Notes under the pieces: generated by a model
Database searches by the model: none
Told to the model about the DNA's origin: nothing
The model's input: only the letters and a program-made list of their open reading frames with translations
Program-made: the position numbers and the translations under genes
Part shown: positions 13,219-23,150 of the stretch, in pieces
How positions within the stretch are numbered: the first letter of the stretch is position 1
Layout of the letters: every line of letters starts with the position of its first letter
NCBI GenBank assembly: GCA_028673005.1
Contig: CM054115.1
Coordinates: forward strand, 5,625,501-5,689,500
Length of the DNA: 64,000 nucleotides
Direction of reading: 5' to 3'
Origin: Tanypteryx hageni
Taxonomy: Eukaryota; Arthropoda; Insecta; Odonata; Petaluridae

Positions 13219-14510
13219 CGAGGTGCTATCGAAAAGTTCCCGGACTGTGCCTACAAAAAAATTTAAACTTATTTTATTTACATTTGGCCTCCATCCCCTT
13301 CGAAGTAATCCCCTGGTGACGTTAAACAACGATCCCAGCGCTTCTGCCATGCCTCGAACCCTCCCCGGAAGTCCTTTTGTTGAAGGCTGTCAAGAACCTC
13401 CTGCGATTCGTTCTGAATTTCTTCCACGGTGTCAAAATGTCGCCCCTTCAGCTTCAACTTCATTTTTGGGAACAAGGCAAAGTCACAAGGAGCTAAATCC
13501 GGCAAGTACGGGGGGTGTGGGACGACCGGCATGTTGTTATCCGTCAAAAACTGCGTCGTTTTCAGGGAGGCGTGAGCAGGTGCATTGTCGTGATGCAGGA
13601 GCCAGTTGCGGTCACGACACAGTTTCGGTCGTTTGCACCGCACGTCCTCTCTCAGCCGCCTCAAAACGTTGCAGTAGAACTCGGAATTCACCGTTTGACC
13701 AGGAGGGAGGAATTCACGGTGCACAACCCCCTTAATGTAAAAAAAAACAATCAACATGCTCTTTGTCGCACTCTTGACCTGCCGTGCCTTCTTCAGTCTT
13801 GGTGAACGCGGGGTCTTCCACTAAGACGATTGCTGCTTCGTTTCTGGATCGTAGCTGTAACCCAACTTTCGTCGCCTGTGATGACCCTAGAGATGAAAGT
13901 TGGGTTGCCATTTGCGGTTTCTCGAAGCTCCTGGCACACGTCGAGGCGCCGCTGCTTCTGGTCGGGTGTCAGGAGCCTGGGGACGAACTTTGCAGTGATT
14001 CGATGCATGGCAGGGTTCATAACTGATCCCAACCATGTTGCAGATTTCATGGATGGTTAGGCGACAGTCCTCGTGAACGATTTGTCAAATTTTTTCGATA
14101 TTTTCAGGGGTTGTGCTGGTGCGCGGTCGTCCCGAGCGTTTGTCATCTTCAACCGACATTTGACCGCCCTTGAAATGCGAGTGCCACTCAAAACACTGCG
14201 TACGGCCTAAAGCTTGATCACCAAAAGCCTGACAAAGCATTCCGAGTGTCTCGGTTGCCGATTTCCCGAGCTTCACACAAAACGTGATGCACACACGTTG
14301 CTCGTTTTTGTCAGCCATTGCGGGATCGCAGGACAGCCCTAACACAAGGTCGGAAAAGCACGTGTGAAACCCGTTCAGACAAAAACAGCACGGCGCCACT
14401 TGGCAGACTGACTCATTAGGCCTGCAGGCAGTGACTCCTAGCGTTGCACCCGCCTACCTCTAGGTTGCCGAGTAATCGATACAGTCCGGGAACTTTTGGA
14501 TAGCACCTCG
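13219..14510 (-). mobile_element. Mariner element M1, full-length but inactive (1292 bp)
   Basis: TA at 13217-13218 and 14511-14512 flank 30-bp inverted repeats that begin CGAGGTGCTATC and differ at a single base. The length and TA duplication fit mariner. It carries a broken transposase on the minus strand and sits inside the LINE reverse transcriptase. The second copy family member, M2 at 27925-32487, shares the CGAGGTGCTA end. Confidence 0.95.
13278..14318 (-). pseudogene. Mariner transposase (M1), broken
   Basis: The start ATG is at 14316-14318 (MADKNEQ). The HTH N-terminal domain is followed by GDES, HDNAPAH and APCDF motifs, the three catalytic aspartates of the DD34D mariner triad, with 34 residues between the second and third D as expected. 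The frame is broken by a TGA after ENIEKI (about 14085) and by frameshifts near 14040 and 13790-13755. The C-terminal 159 residues (13757-13278) are open. Family and polarity are certain; activity is excluded by the breaks. Confidence 0.93.
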
Positions 14511-14512
14511 TA

Positions 14513-15078
14513 TACACTACCTTTATAGCATTCAGCAACCAACCATTCACTCCATACTTGCTCAGAACATTCCGCAATTCATTACAATTCACTCTGTCAT
14601 ATGCTTTCTCTAAATCAACAAATGCACAGTACACTCTCTTTCTTACATCTATGCACTTCTCAACCACTTGCTGTAGGGCAAATATTTGGTCGGCGCAACC
14701 CCTTCCAGGCATGAAGCCACATTGCACTCCCCACATTTTATCCATAGTTACCTTTTGTACTCTTTCAATCAAAACTTTCCCATACACCTTTCCAGGTATA
14801 CTCAGCAAACTAATCGCTCTATAATTCTTACATTCAGTCCTATCTCCCTTACCCTTGTAGAATGGTACAATTACACCATCCTTCCATTCAGCAGGCACTC
14901 TCAAACTCCTTGCACACAGATTGCACAGATCACACATCCAACTCATACGCAAATCACCTCCATACTTCAACATCTCTCCCATTATGCCATCCACACCTGC
15001 AGCTTTTCCATTTTTCAACATATTCACTGCTTTAACTACCTCGTTCTTACTAATCCCCTCATATTCATTAATATTCAC
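14513..15078 (-). pseudogene. LINE reverse transcriptase, N-terminal half
   Basis: The minus-strand frame from 15078 includes NGKAAGVDGI (RT motif 1 region), IVPFYKGKGDRTECKNYRAI and LLSIPGKV (motif 2), the CADQIFALQQVVEKC segment and FVDLEKAYDRV (RT motif A with its catalytic D). It breaks off after AIKVVY at the mariner junction and resumes at 13216. The region before motif 1, including any endonuclease, is missing. Confidence 0.85.
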
Positions 15079-15293
15079 TCCAACAGATTCACTCTGATTT
15101 TTCTACATTTTTTATTCCAGTAAATTTTTACATTTATCAAATATTGAAGCAAATATTTCAAAATAACGGATGATACAAGAGTAAACACACTTCGGGTTGA
15201 CCGATTTTTACCAAAAACTAATCAGTTCTTGTGACTTGCATAAAAATGTTAAATATAAAATTATTTTGCATTGACCTGAGTAATAGTTTTTGA

Positions 15294-15460
15294 GTTGGAG
15301 CACCCACAAATAATCTGTTACACACACACACAGACATCATTGAGAAAATGGTCAAAACATGCTCAGGGAACCTCAAAATGTGTATTTCCATTGAAATCTG
15401 TCTCTTTTTTTCATGAAAACAATACTTTTCCCTATACTATATGGAGAAAGTAATAATGTG
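15294..15460 (+). repeat. Dispersed repeat with CA microsatellite, copy 2
   Basis: It shares GCACCCACAAA, a short (CA)n run, CATCATTGAGAAAATGGTC and CTATACTATATGGAGAAAGT with 3829-3995, in the same order and orientation. The family is unknown. Confidence 0.6.
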
Positions 15461-15599
15461 GCACTCCAAGCATATATTAGTAAAAGGAAATAAACCTTGC
15501 TGTCGCTGACCTTCATGTTAATGTGACAGAAGGTGAACTACCAAGACAATATTTAATCAAATATGATTTATCGACGTGCAACTGCTAGTTCTTATTTAA

Positions 15600-17770
15600 C
15601 CCTTTCACGACCGGAACGCCCGAAAACGCCCGTAATTATGGCTGCTGTGATCGGCCGGACCGCCCGAAAAAGACTCTTTCGAAATTACCTCCAAAAACTC
15701 GGATTGGTCGACGTATCTCGTTGAAATGGCTTGTTTCTCATGTTAACAAAAGAATAACGAAATCAACTAGATTGTTGGCGTCCTTTTTGGAGTTTGCGTA
15801 CACGTGTTTTTTCGAAGTTTTTTATCAACATTTTTTCGGTTTTCTTCGCGAGTCAAGTCACCCCAAATGGCTGACGATAACTCAAATTATGCCAATTTGA
15901 ATTGGAGTTTGAATTCTGACGATTCAAGCGATGAATTCTTGGGATTTGACGTGGAAGACGATAGTTTCGGTGTAACTTCAGGCAATGCTCGACGAGGTTT
16001 GGAAGGCGAGTCAGACATCGAAGTGTCTGATTTTTCGGATGATGATAGTTTATCCGGAGATGAAACGCAAAATATTTTGTCTGATGAGGGAGATTCCGTA
16101 AATATTCAGTGGAGCGAGTCTTTGGAGCCTGTACGAATTGAGGAATTTACCAAAAAGTGTGGTCCAACTGTGGAGATGGATGCTGATGCTGAACCGATCG
16201 AATTCTTCCAGCTGCTTGTGAAACCAGAATTCCTCGAAACTGTGGTCCAGGAAACAAATAAGTATGCTGAATTTCGCCAAAAAACGGTGAAAGATAGTGA
16301 TTGGATTCCAGCCAGTGCATCAGACCTTAATTCATTCCTTGGAGTTAGTGTTATGATGGGAATAAATGTGCTTCCAGAAGTGAATCATTATTGGAGCAAT
16401 GACGATTCGTTAGGTAACGCATTCATAAAACGAATTATGTCCAGAAACAGGTACAAATCTTTGTTAAAATATTTGCACCTAAATGACTCCGAAAAGCAGC
16501 CCGATAAAACTGGTAGTTATGATAAACTATACAAAGTGCGTCCTCTCTTGACCCACCTGTCAGAAACATTTCTGAATAATTTTGTTCCCCCATGTCATGT
16601 GAGTGTCGACGAGGCCATGGTCAAATTCAAAGGCAGGCTTAGTTTCCTGCAATATATGCCAATGAAGCCTGTGAAAAGGGGTATGAAAATTTGGATGTCA
16701 GCATGCCCTAAGACTGGATATTCATTTACTTTTAATGTTTACACTGGTAAAGCCGAGGCTAAAAGTGCAGAAGGGTTGGGGTATGACACAGTGATGAGAC
16801 TAACAGAGACAATGAAAGGGGAATATCGTCATCTTTATTTTGACAATTTTTTCAATAGCGTGAAGCTGCAAATGGACTTGTTGAGAGACAAAACGTATAG
16901 TTGTGGAACCATGAGGGCGAATAGGAAAGGGTATCCCTTGAAAAATATTTTAAAAATGAAAAGGGGTGAGTGTGTTCACAAGCAGAGTGGTAATTTGGTG
17001 GCTTCTGTTTGGCAGGACAAAAGGACTGTTCACCTATTATCTACAAATTCTGACCCTAACATGGTGCAGATTTCAAGAAAAGGGAAAGGTCGAGGCCAAG
17101 AAACTGTCATGAAGCCTGTCTCAGGAACTAACTACAACAAGTTCATGGGAGGTGTTGATTTAGCGGACCAAAAAAGGTCCTATTATGAGCTTGGAAGGAC
17201 TGGGTGCAAGTGGTGGAGATATTTGTTTTGGTGGTTCATTAATGTTGCAATTGTTAATTGCCATGTATTGTACTGTTTGTGTCAAGAGTCAAAACAAAAA
17301 AAGCCCATGACTCATTTTCAATTTCGGCACCTCCTTGCCAAGCAACTGTGTGGTGGGGTTCCTAGTAAGAGGAGCATTCCTCAAAAGAGAAAATTAGAGA
17401 AGTTACTTGAAAAAGAGAATGCAGCAAGTCATTCTCTAGTAAAAATGCCAGGTAGAAAAAGAGTGTGTGTGCAGTGTTTAAATGAAGGACAGAAGGCACC
17501 AAAGGGAGGGAGCATTCAAAGCTCTTATGGGTGCATGCAATGCAATGTAAATTTATGTAAATCTTCTGGTTGCATGCTAAAATACCATAATGCTATTTCT
17601 TTAAAATAAATAAATTGTTTTTTCTTTAAATGTCTTTTTTAGTCAATAAATAGCCTTTTAAGTGAATGTTGTATTGTTTTACTAAATCTGACCCTAATTT
17701 TGGCAGCCATCTTGGATTTCTCTGGACTTTTGGGGTCAGACTGACTACAGCATCTCCGGTCTTGAAAGGG
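15600..17770 (+). mobile_element. Apparently complete piggyBac-like element PB1 (2171 bp)
   Basis: TTAA at 15596-15599 and 17771-17774 flank inverted ends CCCTTTCACGACCGG (15600-15614) and CCGGTCTTGAAAGGG (17756-17770), 14 of 15 matching. The 5' subterminal region repeats ACGCCCG motifs. Between them is one uninterrupted transposase frame with an overlapping AATAAA signal. Length, ends, target duplication and coding content all fit an autonomous piggyBac-superfamily element. It sits in the RpL11 intron 10472-19545, in the same orientation as the gene. Confidence 0.95.
15867..17609 (+). CDS. PiggyBac-like transposase, intact 580 aa
   Basis: The first ATG of the frame is at 15867 (MADDNS). The frame also extends upstream to a GTG at 15804, but ATG is the likelier start. 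The N-terminus is acidic and Ser/Asp-rich (about residues 15-90). The DDE_Tnp_1_7 core follows, with the catalytic aspartates in VSVDEAM (D248), LYFDNFF (D326) and GGVDLADQ (D431). A C-terminal cysteine-rich domain (residues ~534-574, CVQC, CMQC and later Cys/His) is the DNA-end-binding zinc domain of the family. Length is near that of known piggyBac transposases (~590). No stop or frameshift is visible. It cuts and pastes DNA at TTAA. AATAAA overlaps the stop. It could be active; that is inference from intactness. Confidence 0.95.
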   Translation: MADDNSNYANLNWSLNSDDSSDEFLGFDVEDDSFGVTSGNARRGLEGESDIEVSDFSDDDSLSGDETQNILSDEGDSVNIQWSESLEPVRIEEFTKKCGPTVEMDADAEPIEFFQLLVKPEFLETVVQETNKYAEFRQKTVKDSDWIPASASDLNSFLGVSVMMGINVLPEVNHYWSNDDSLGNAFIKRIMSRNRYKSLLKYLHLNDSEKQPDKTGSYDKLYKVRPLLTHLSETFLNNFVPPCHVSVDEAMVKFKGRLSFLQYMPMKPVKRGMKIWMSACPKTGYSFTFNVYTGKAEAKSAEGLGYDTVMRLTETMKGEYRHLYFDNFFNSVKLQMDLLRDKTYSCGTMRANRKGYPLKNILKMKRGECVHKQSGNLVASVWQDKRTVHLLSTNSDPNMVQISRKGKGRGQETVMKPVSGTNYNKFMGGVDLADQKRSYYELGRTGCKWWRYLFWWFINVAIVNCHVLYCLCQESKQKKPMTHFQFRHLLAKQLCGGVPSKRSIPQKRKLEKLLEKENAASHSLVKMPGRKRVCVQCLNEGQKAPKGGSIQSSYGCMQCNVNLCKSSGCMLKYHNAISLK

Positions 17771-17774
17771 TTAA

Positions 17775-19545
17775 TGAACATATGCTATACGTTTATTGAA
17801 GAGATTCATGATCATATCTAATGAAAATTTTCCTTAAGATCCAGACATTTTAAGGGACCCAAAAATTTATACTTTTCAGTGCTCTGTAAAAAGTTTAAAT
17901 TAAAAAAGTTTTAAAAATATTTTTATTTTATACTTTTTAGTGAAATAAATCTATAAGTATGATAATGAGACCAAATTGTAAAGTATGAATTTGCATTAAA
18001 CATTACTATTCATTATTGAAGTTTATATTGTAGCCGATATTGAACCATATTGTGACCAAATCTGTCATCGTATTGTGTAATTTTTATAAAAGGAATTACA
18101 TGGGAAATTAAGTGTTTTTCTATGGCTGACAAATTGAATAGTTGCTCTGGTATAATTCTAGGATCTATTTTGTTCCACTAAGCTCTTTAAGGGCATTCTT
18201 TTGGATTATTTGGGTAAATTGTTTTACACTCATTGCGTAACACAAGTTTGTCTGGTTTTTTAATTTAAAGGGGAAATACATTAGGCAAATTAACTCTGTT
18301 ATTGTTCCTTAAAACTGATGAGAAGTAGCTACACTGGAATTGATAACACTGTTTCTTGCAAACAACAAATTTGCTCAGCGAATTCAAAATTATTCCGAAC
18401 TTGACAGTTTATGCCTGTCTGCATAGGATCTTCGGATCACTTTATTCCATCAATGTCTTGCATGGCAATCGCACCATTTGAGAGGGAGGAGTTTTCTTCG
18501 GTGTATCTCTTCGAGGACATCCATTGGGGCAGTTTGATACTAGCTTTGCTAGTTCTGTCCCAACCAAGAAAACATCCGTGTTGAGAAACAAGAAAATTGA
18601 TCTGCTGCGATAGTTCAGTGGTAGAATATCCGCCCGGCAAGTGGAAGACGTGGGTTCGATTCCCAGTCATAGTAGACTTCTCATTTCAAAATTATTCCCA
18701 AGTTTGTTTCAGAATGAAAATTTAAGAATAAAAAATAGGTCAATGTTTAGGGTATTTCTGATAGCCATTATAAGGTCAGCCATCTTTAGTGGTAATTCAC
18801 TCGGTGTATATTATACATTGTGAATATTTTTATTATTATTATTTTGTCTTTTAAATGGACTGTTGCTGTGTCCAAATAAGAAAAACTCATAAGCCTACTC
18901 ATTTTTGAATTGTATTCCTATGACTTGCACAATACGAAGCTGCTGTCTCATTATTTTGGGCATCAGTCGTGAACTTGTGCTAAAATAAATACATCTCAAT
19001 TGCAACTCATGCCCACTTTTCAGTACTGGGTGTGTTACTAAATGAATGTCACAAAAAACCATTTATTCTGCTTTAAATTGATGTGATGCTTTTACTTGAT
19101 GGCATGGAGCGTGTATTGCAGCGTATAAGTTGACTTTGATTTTTCTGTTTGAAAATTCATGTTTACATATATGATCACCATAGAGGTGGACCTTATATCA
19201 CTTTACAAGTATTTTTGAAAAACAATTTTTCAAGCAGAACCTAGGTCTCATGCAATCAAATCTTAGAATAAAAGATGGATATAAACATCTCAATTATGTG
19301 TTAATTGTGAAATGTGCAAGTAATCTCCAGCATTAACATGACACATTACATCGCATTATATTATGAACTTCAAATAATCAAATCATTGCTCTGTCTGTGA
19401 AAAGGGTGAAATATGAATGTTTTATTACTGATGAAATAAAACTTGTGATTTGGTAAGAATATTTGGATCCAGAACTTGCCTTGAAACCAGTTAATCATCT
19501 TTTGTCACATAAATATATCATTCATTGCTTCTATTTTTGTAATAG
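17775..19545. other. RpL11 intron sequence between PB1 and the third visible exon
   Basis: No host coding sequence was seen. Positions 18385-18450 and 18570-18715 belong to the tRNA-derived repeat family (listed separately). The rest is AT-rich unique-looking DNA, ending with the pyrimidine-rich acceptor at about 19527-19545. Confidence 0.5.
18605..18715 (+). repeat. tRNA-derived repeat, copy 1
   Basis: It contains TAGTTCAGTGGTAGAATATC (A-box region of a Gly-type tRNA) and GGTTCGATTCCCAG (B box). The 3' part continues CTTCTCATTTCAAAATTATTCCC, shared with copies at 53459 and 62353. A 5-bp anticodon stem can still form, but the loop lacks U33 and the acceptor arms do not pair well, so this is a SINE-like derivative and not a tRNA gene. 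Confidence 0.75.
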
Positions 19546-19640
19546 GTTTCAACGTGGCGCATCGCAGGAGAAAGCAAGGGAAGGTTGGCTTCCCTCATCG
19601 GTTGACAAAGGAAGATGCTATGAAATGGTTTCAGCAGAAG
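19546..19640 (+). CDS. RpL11: Ribosomal protein L11, third visible coding exon
   Basis: The first two bases complete the glycine codon begun at 10471. Then come [31 protein letters not shown], matching the basic, more variable C-terminal part of RpL11 and its conserved W-FQQK end. The acceptor AG is at 19544-19545. The donor is GTTGGT at 19641, a weaker match to consensus than the donor at 10472. The next exon is 31.8 kb away. Confidence 0.97.
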
Positions 19641-20185
19641 GTTGGTGAATTTTCATTTTAGTGGCTATTCTTTGAATTTTCAATGTTCTACTTCAGCATT
19701 TCCCAAGCTATGTTCCATGCGGTGACACTAGGGATTCGGCGAGAAAATTTCGATGACAGTGGTATTTCTCGTGATTGGCCCTTTATAATATTAGACTAGC
19801 TTAAGTACTCGTCATCTCAGTTGCTCTGCATGCCTCTGAGGGTATCTTCATTTTCTCAAGGACTGTGGTGTTTCTTCATTTTATTTACTTATTTTTTTAA
19901 ATTCCCCTCATACGTGCATAGGATCAATCCAAGTGTTCATTTCATCCATAAGAACACCGTGGGAATGTTCATATTTTGCTAACATTGGTTGTGAACAACA
20001 ATTATGGATGTATGTTTTCCTCTCCATAGCTCTTACGTGATCTGTGAAGTACAAATTAGAAAATATATTCAGAGACAGTATAACATTTGCCACAAAATAG
20101 TCAACAAGAGCACACCACTATAAATAGTTGCTTCTTACATGATATATAGGATATATCATATAAAACCTAAGGTACTTCTAGAAGT

Positions 20186-20358
20186 AATAAATAAAAGAAC
20201 TCCTTAAGCCAAAAAACAAGGGTTAATAAATGAGCCCAATGCATTTCACCCACAATGTGGGCATATTCAGCCCCTGAAGTTGCCCACATTGTAGGTGAAA
20301 TGCATTGGGCTCATTTATTAACCTTGTTTTTTGGCTTAAGGAGTTCTTTTATTTATTA
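20186..20358. repeat. Large palindrome carrying decayed hammerhead-like motifs
   Basis: The left arm (20186-20263) and right arm (20281-20358) are near-perfect inverted repeats with a 17-base spacer. Each arm holds CCCACA..GTGGG-type hairpin sequence followed by GTGAAATGCATTGGGCT. On the + strand this reads AGCCC, CTGAAGT, hairpin, GTGAAATGCATT, GGGCT. It looks like the hammerhead layout of 44978-45018, but A9 of the core is changed. In the other arm G8 is changed. Both are therefore probably inactive. Confidence 0.75.
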
Positions 20359-22309
20359 ATTACAAGCCAAAGTGTTGAGCTATTTATGTTCACTTCTAGA
20401 AGTGTTACAGAGCAGAAATTTGGTATGAAGATAGGTCATTGGGTATAATCTCTGGAAAAAATCTGAAATTCCAGAAGAATTTATATTTAAGGGGTATTTT
20501 TGACCCCAATTTCCAATTTTAAACACCCATAAGAAAAGCATTGAAAACAGTGCAGGGCTATATAAAATTGCTTTTTTAAATTATTTACGATTAAGATGCC
20601 AAGTTGGGACATGCACTGTACTGTGGAAGATAAAATGAAGTTTGTTTTTCTTGAAGACAAAATTCAAATCCATGTTGAATTTGCGTAAAAATTCGATTTA
20701 ATCAAAATTATGAAATTATTTTGTCTTCAACAATAAAAATATTAACTACCATAGCGACGACTCCAATGCCTTTCAATGGGAATTGATTTAGCATACTTCA
20801 AGAGTATTGATTTAATGTTTGGACTGTTATAATCCATTTGTTTTCAGCCAATGACATATATGAGGGTGGCAGAAACAAAGGTTCCCTATTTCATTCTCGT
20901 GAAACAAATAATCACAGTGAGCTATAACTCTGTCATATGTTAGTATATGCTACCACCACTAGGCCGCAGGCAACTCCACCAGCACAGACAATGCTGCACC
21001 GGTGCAGAGTCAGTTGAAAAATGGCGACTGTACTGACCGAGGTGACAAAGGAAGAGGTGTGATCGGTAATTTGTTTTCTGTGGTGTAATGTCAGTGCAGC
21101 ATGTGGAAGTGGTGTCGCAAGTTCAAAAATGGGCGGACGAGCATAGTGGACGAAAGCTTGAGTAGGCATCCATCCACATCATCCAAGCATGTTGATGACA
21201 TCAATGCAACAGTGCGAGCAGACAGATGTGTCTCTCTTACGCAAATGGGGCAGAGAGTTAACCTTTCACATGGCACTGTATGGAACATTGTTCTCGAGCG
21301 TTTGGGCTACCGAAAAGTATGTTGCAGATGGGTGTACCGCCAATTAATTGTGGGCAAGTCATCACGTGGCAATTCGTCACGGCAAATTCGTCACATGGCA
21401 AAATCATCGCAAGACAAATCTGTCGCAAATTCAGGAATTGTTGAGGAAATAGGATATCCTTTTCTTCATTAATCCTTGTGTTACGCCATATTTAGTTTAT
21501 GGGAAGGGTTGCCGATATCTCATAATTTCCGATTAAATTATAGAATTCACAACAATTATCCTAATGAAACTTTCAGAAATATAATTGATGAAATATTCAT
21601 ATTTTATCTGATAGGGATAATAATAATAATAACAATACATTGACGCTTTTTATATGCGTTTTAACAAACTTCCCATCATGTAGAAGATTGATATTTAGCA
21701 GGAATCCAGAGCATGCCTGCGCTTTCATGTATGATAAACCCTCCACATTCGTGAAATTATCAAATTCACGATGTACCTATGTATGCATACTCAACAATGT
21801 GACCCCTTGGCATCGCAAATACGAGAGTTTGCCTCAAGATGATATCTTGATACATTGATACACAGCTGTGCAAGCACGCACTACTCTTTCAGTCTCGGAC
21901 CCAGTGTTGCGAGATATAGCGCAAACATGCTCAGCGTAATATATTGAATTTCTTATAAAATTTATATATATGGTCTTATTTTTTACATCTTATTTAAAGC
22001 ATTTTTATGTGTTCTTAATTCCAGTGTTAAATGTTTCCTACCATTATTTTTTCAAAACGGCTTGAAATGAGACCGCTGAGCAAGTAGCTGATAGTGTTGG
22101 CTGTGTAGCGTGATCTGGTGACTGGGGATGCACTAAATTCAAAGAAAGAATCAAAGAACATCATTCCTGCTTCATAAACAGTAAAACAACCTCTCTTCAC
22201 CAAACATCTATTAGAACATGGACACAACAGCGACTTTATTCCCTAAATCCTGCTTTATGAAAGAAAGGAACCCAAGGTTGATATTCTGGAACAATTTGAA
22301 ATTATACAG

Positions 22310-22690
22310 TGTGTGGCTTCAAAAAACTGAAGTTTTAAATGATATTTTGTATCCTTTTTATTCTCCACTTCTCGACTTCCTACTAATCTAATTATTCCTA
22401 CCAATTATCCCCATTGTCTTCTCATTCAACTTACTGGACATCACTAAGCTCAACCATTTTCTTCCCCTCCCCTTCCCACGAACATACATTTACTCCTTTC
22501 CTCCAATGATGTTCGCGCCACAATTCCTTGCTTTATTCTCCCCAACTCACCCTCCTCCACCCACCCATTGTAACTGTTACTGTAAATTGCTGCCGGCTTT
22601 GAATTTATTCACCTGACGATGTTGCATTGCAACGAAACCTAGGTCGTTTTAAATAAATTTGTGGAATTACAACAAGTCTCTTTATTTTAC
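22310..22690 (+). mobile_element. Penelope-like 3' tail fragment
   Basis: A pyrimidine-rich stretch (CCCCTCCCCTTCCCACG and CACCCTCCTCCACCCACCC) precedes a hammerhead-like motif at 22601-22660 and then TTTATTTTACATTCC. The pyrimidine-rich region followed by this motif matches the region after the GIY-YIG frame at 26430-26810 (minus). It is therefore interpreted as a Penelope-like 3' end. No coding part is present. Confidence 0.5.
22601..22660 (+). ncRNA. Hammerhead-ribozyme-like motif
   Basis: CTGACGA (22613-22619, consensus CUGANGA) is followed by hairpin GTTGC-ATT-GCAAC (stem II) and GAAA. Next comes the palindrome ACCTAGGT followed by C (short stem III plus the cleavage-site H17), with cleavage predicted after 22645. 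Stem I can form from AATTTATT upstream and AATAAATT downstream, with an internal loop. One extra U lies between CUGANGA and stem II, as in the other copies. Short palindromic stem III is known for Penelope-associated type I hammerheads, which may act as dimers. Activity is not shown. Confidence 0.6.
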
Positions 22691-23019
22691 ATTCCTTTTT
22701 AAAACAATGTTTCAAAGAATCATCTATTTAGCCGCAGAGGCATTAGTAGTGGGCATCTGTGCCCAATTTTGTTACAAAATAAAAGCTTCAAATTTCACTT
22801 TGCAATGCTCGCTTCGCTTAACCGACACTTGACACCTGATGCTGAGAAACAGTTCAGATTATAGAGGTTACACTGTATTCCCTGATATTTTGATAATATA
22901 TGAAAAACAAAGTCAGACGAAAATTAACTTGTGCCTGGATGGCAGGACATTTCACTGACTCAGGATTTCACTATGCAAATCGTGTCATTGAAAATAACAA
23001 CAATATTTTCTATTTCCTC

Positions 23020-23150
23020 AATGGTTCCTGAATTTGTCTTGCGACAAATTTGCCATGCAACGAATTTGTCATGCAATGAATGTTTTGCAACACATTTGCC
23101 TTTAACAAATTTGCCATGCAACAAATTTGTCTTGCGACTAATTGCCGTAG
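23020..23150. repeat. Short degenerate repeats of the ATGCAACAAATTTGTC type
   Basis: At least five units related to TTGCCATGCAACAAATTTG occur in a row at the right end of the nested element. Related units in inverse form lie at 21355-21430, and single units at 32925 and 36140. They are spaced irregularly. Confidence 0.6.

Larger units (their letters stand above)
12160..15105 (-). mobile_element. 5'-truncated RTE-like LINE interrupted by a mariner
   Basis: On the minus strand the element starts within the reverse transcriptase at about 15105. It runs to a GTTGTTGTTGTTGTA tail at about 12160-12175, the short microsatellite tail typical of RTE-type LINEs. The endonuclease domain expected upstream is absent, consistent with 5' truncation on insertion. 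A 1.3-kb mariner at 13219-14510 sits inside, and removing it with one TA joins the two reverse-transcriptase halves in frame. The clade call is from motif style and tail only. Confidence 0.8.

Noticed and set aside
15804..15866. Upstream extension of the PB1 transposase from a GTG
   Set aside because: The first ATG at 15867 gives a normal start for the family. The extra 21 residues begin with a non-ATG codon.
18605..18672. tRNA-Gly gene candidate (also 53459 and 62353)
   Set aside because: A and B boxes are present but the acceptor arms do not pair, U33 is missing from the anticodon loop, and the sequence recurs with shared non-tRNA flanks. It is a tRNA-derived repeat.
19400..19545. Intronic box C/D snoRNA (TGATGAAA at about 19430)
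   Set aside because: A C-box-like word is present, but no matching D box, terminal stem or guide region was found.
23020..23150. CRISPR-like repeats
   Set aside because: Units are degenerate, spacing is irregular and there are no unique spacers. The genome is eukaryotic.
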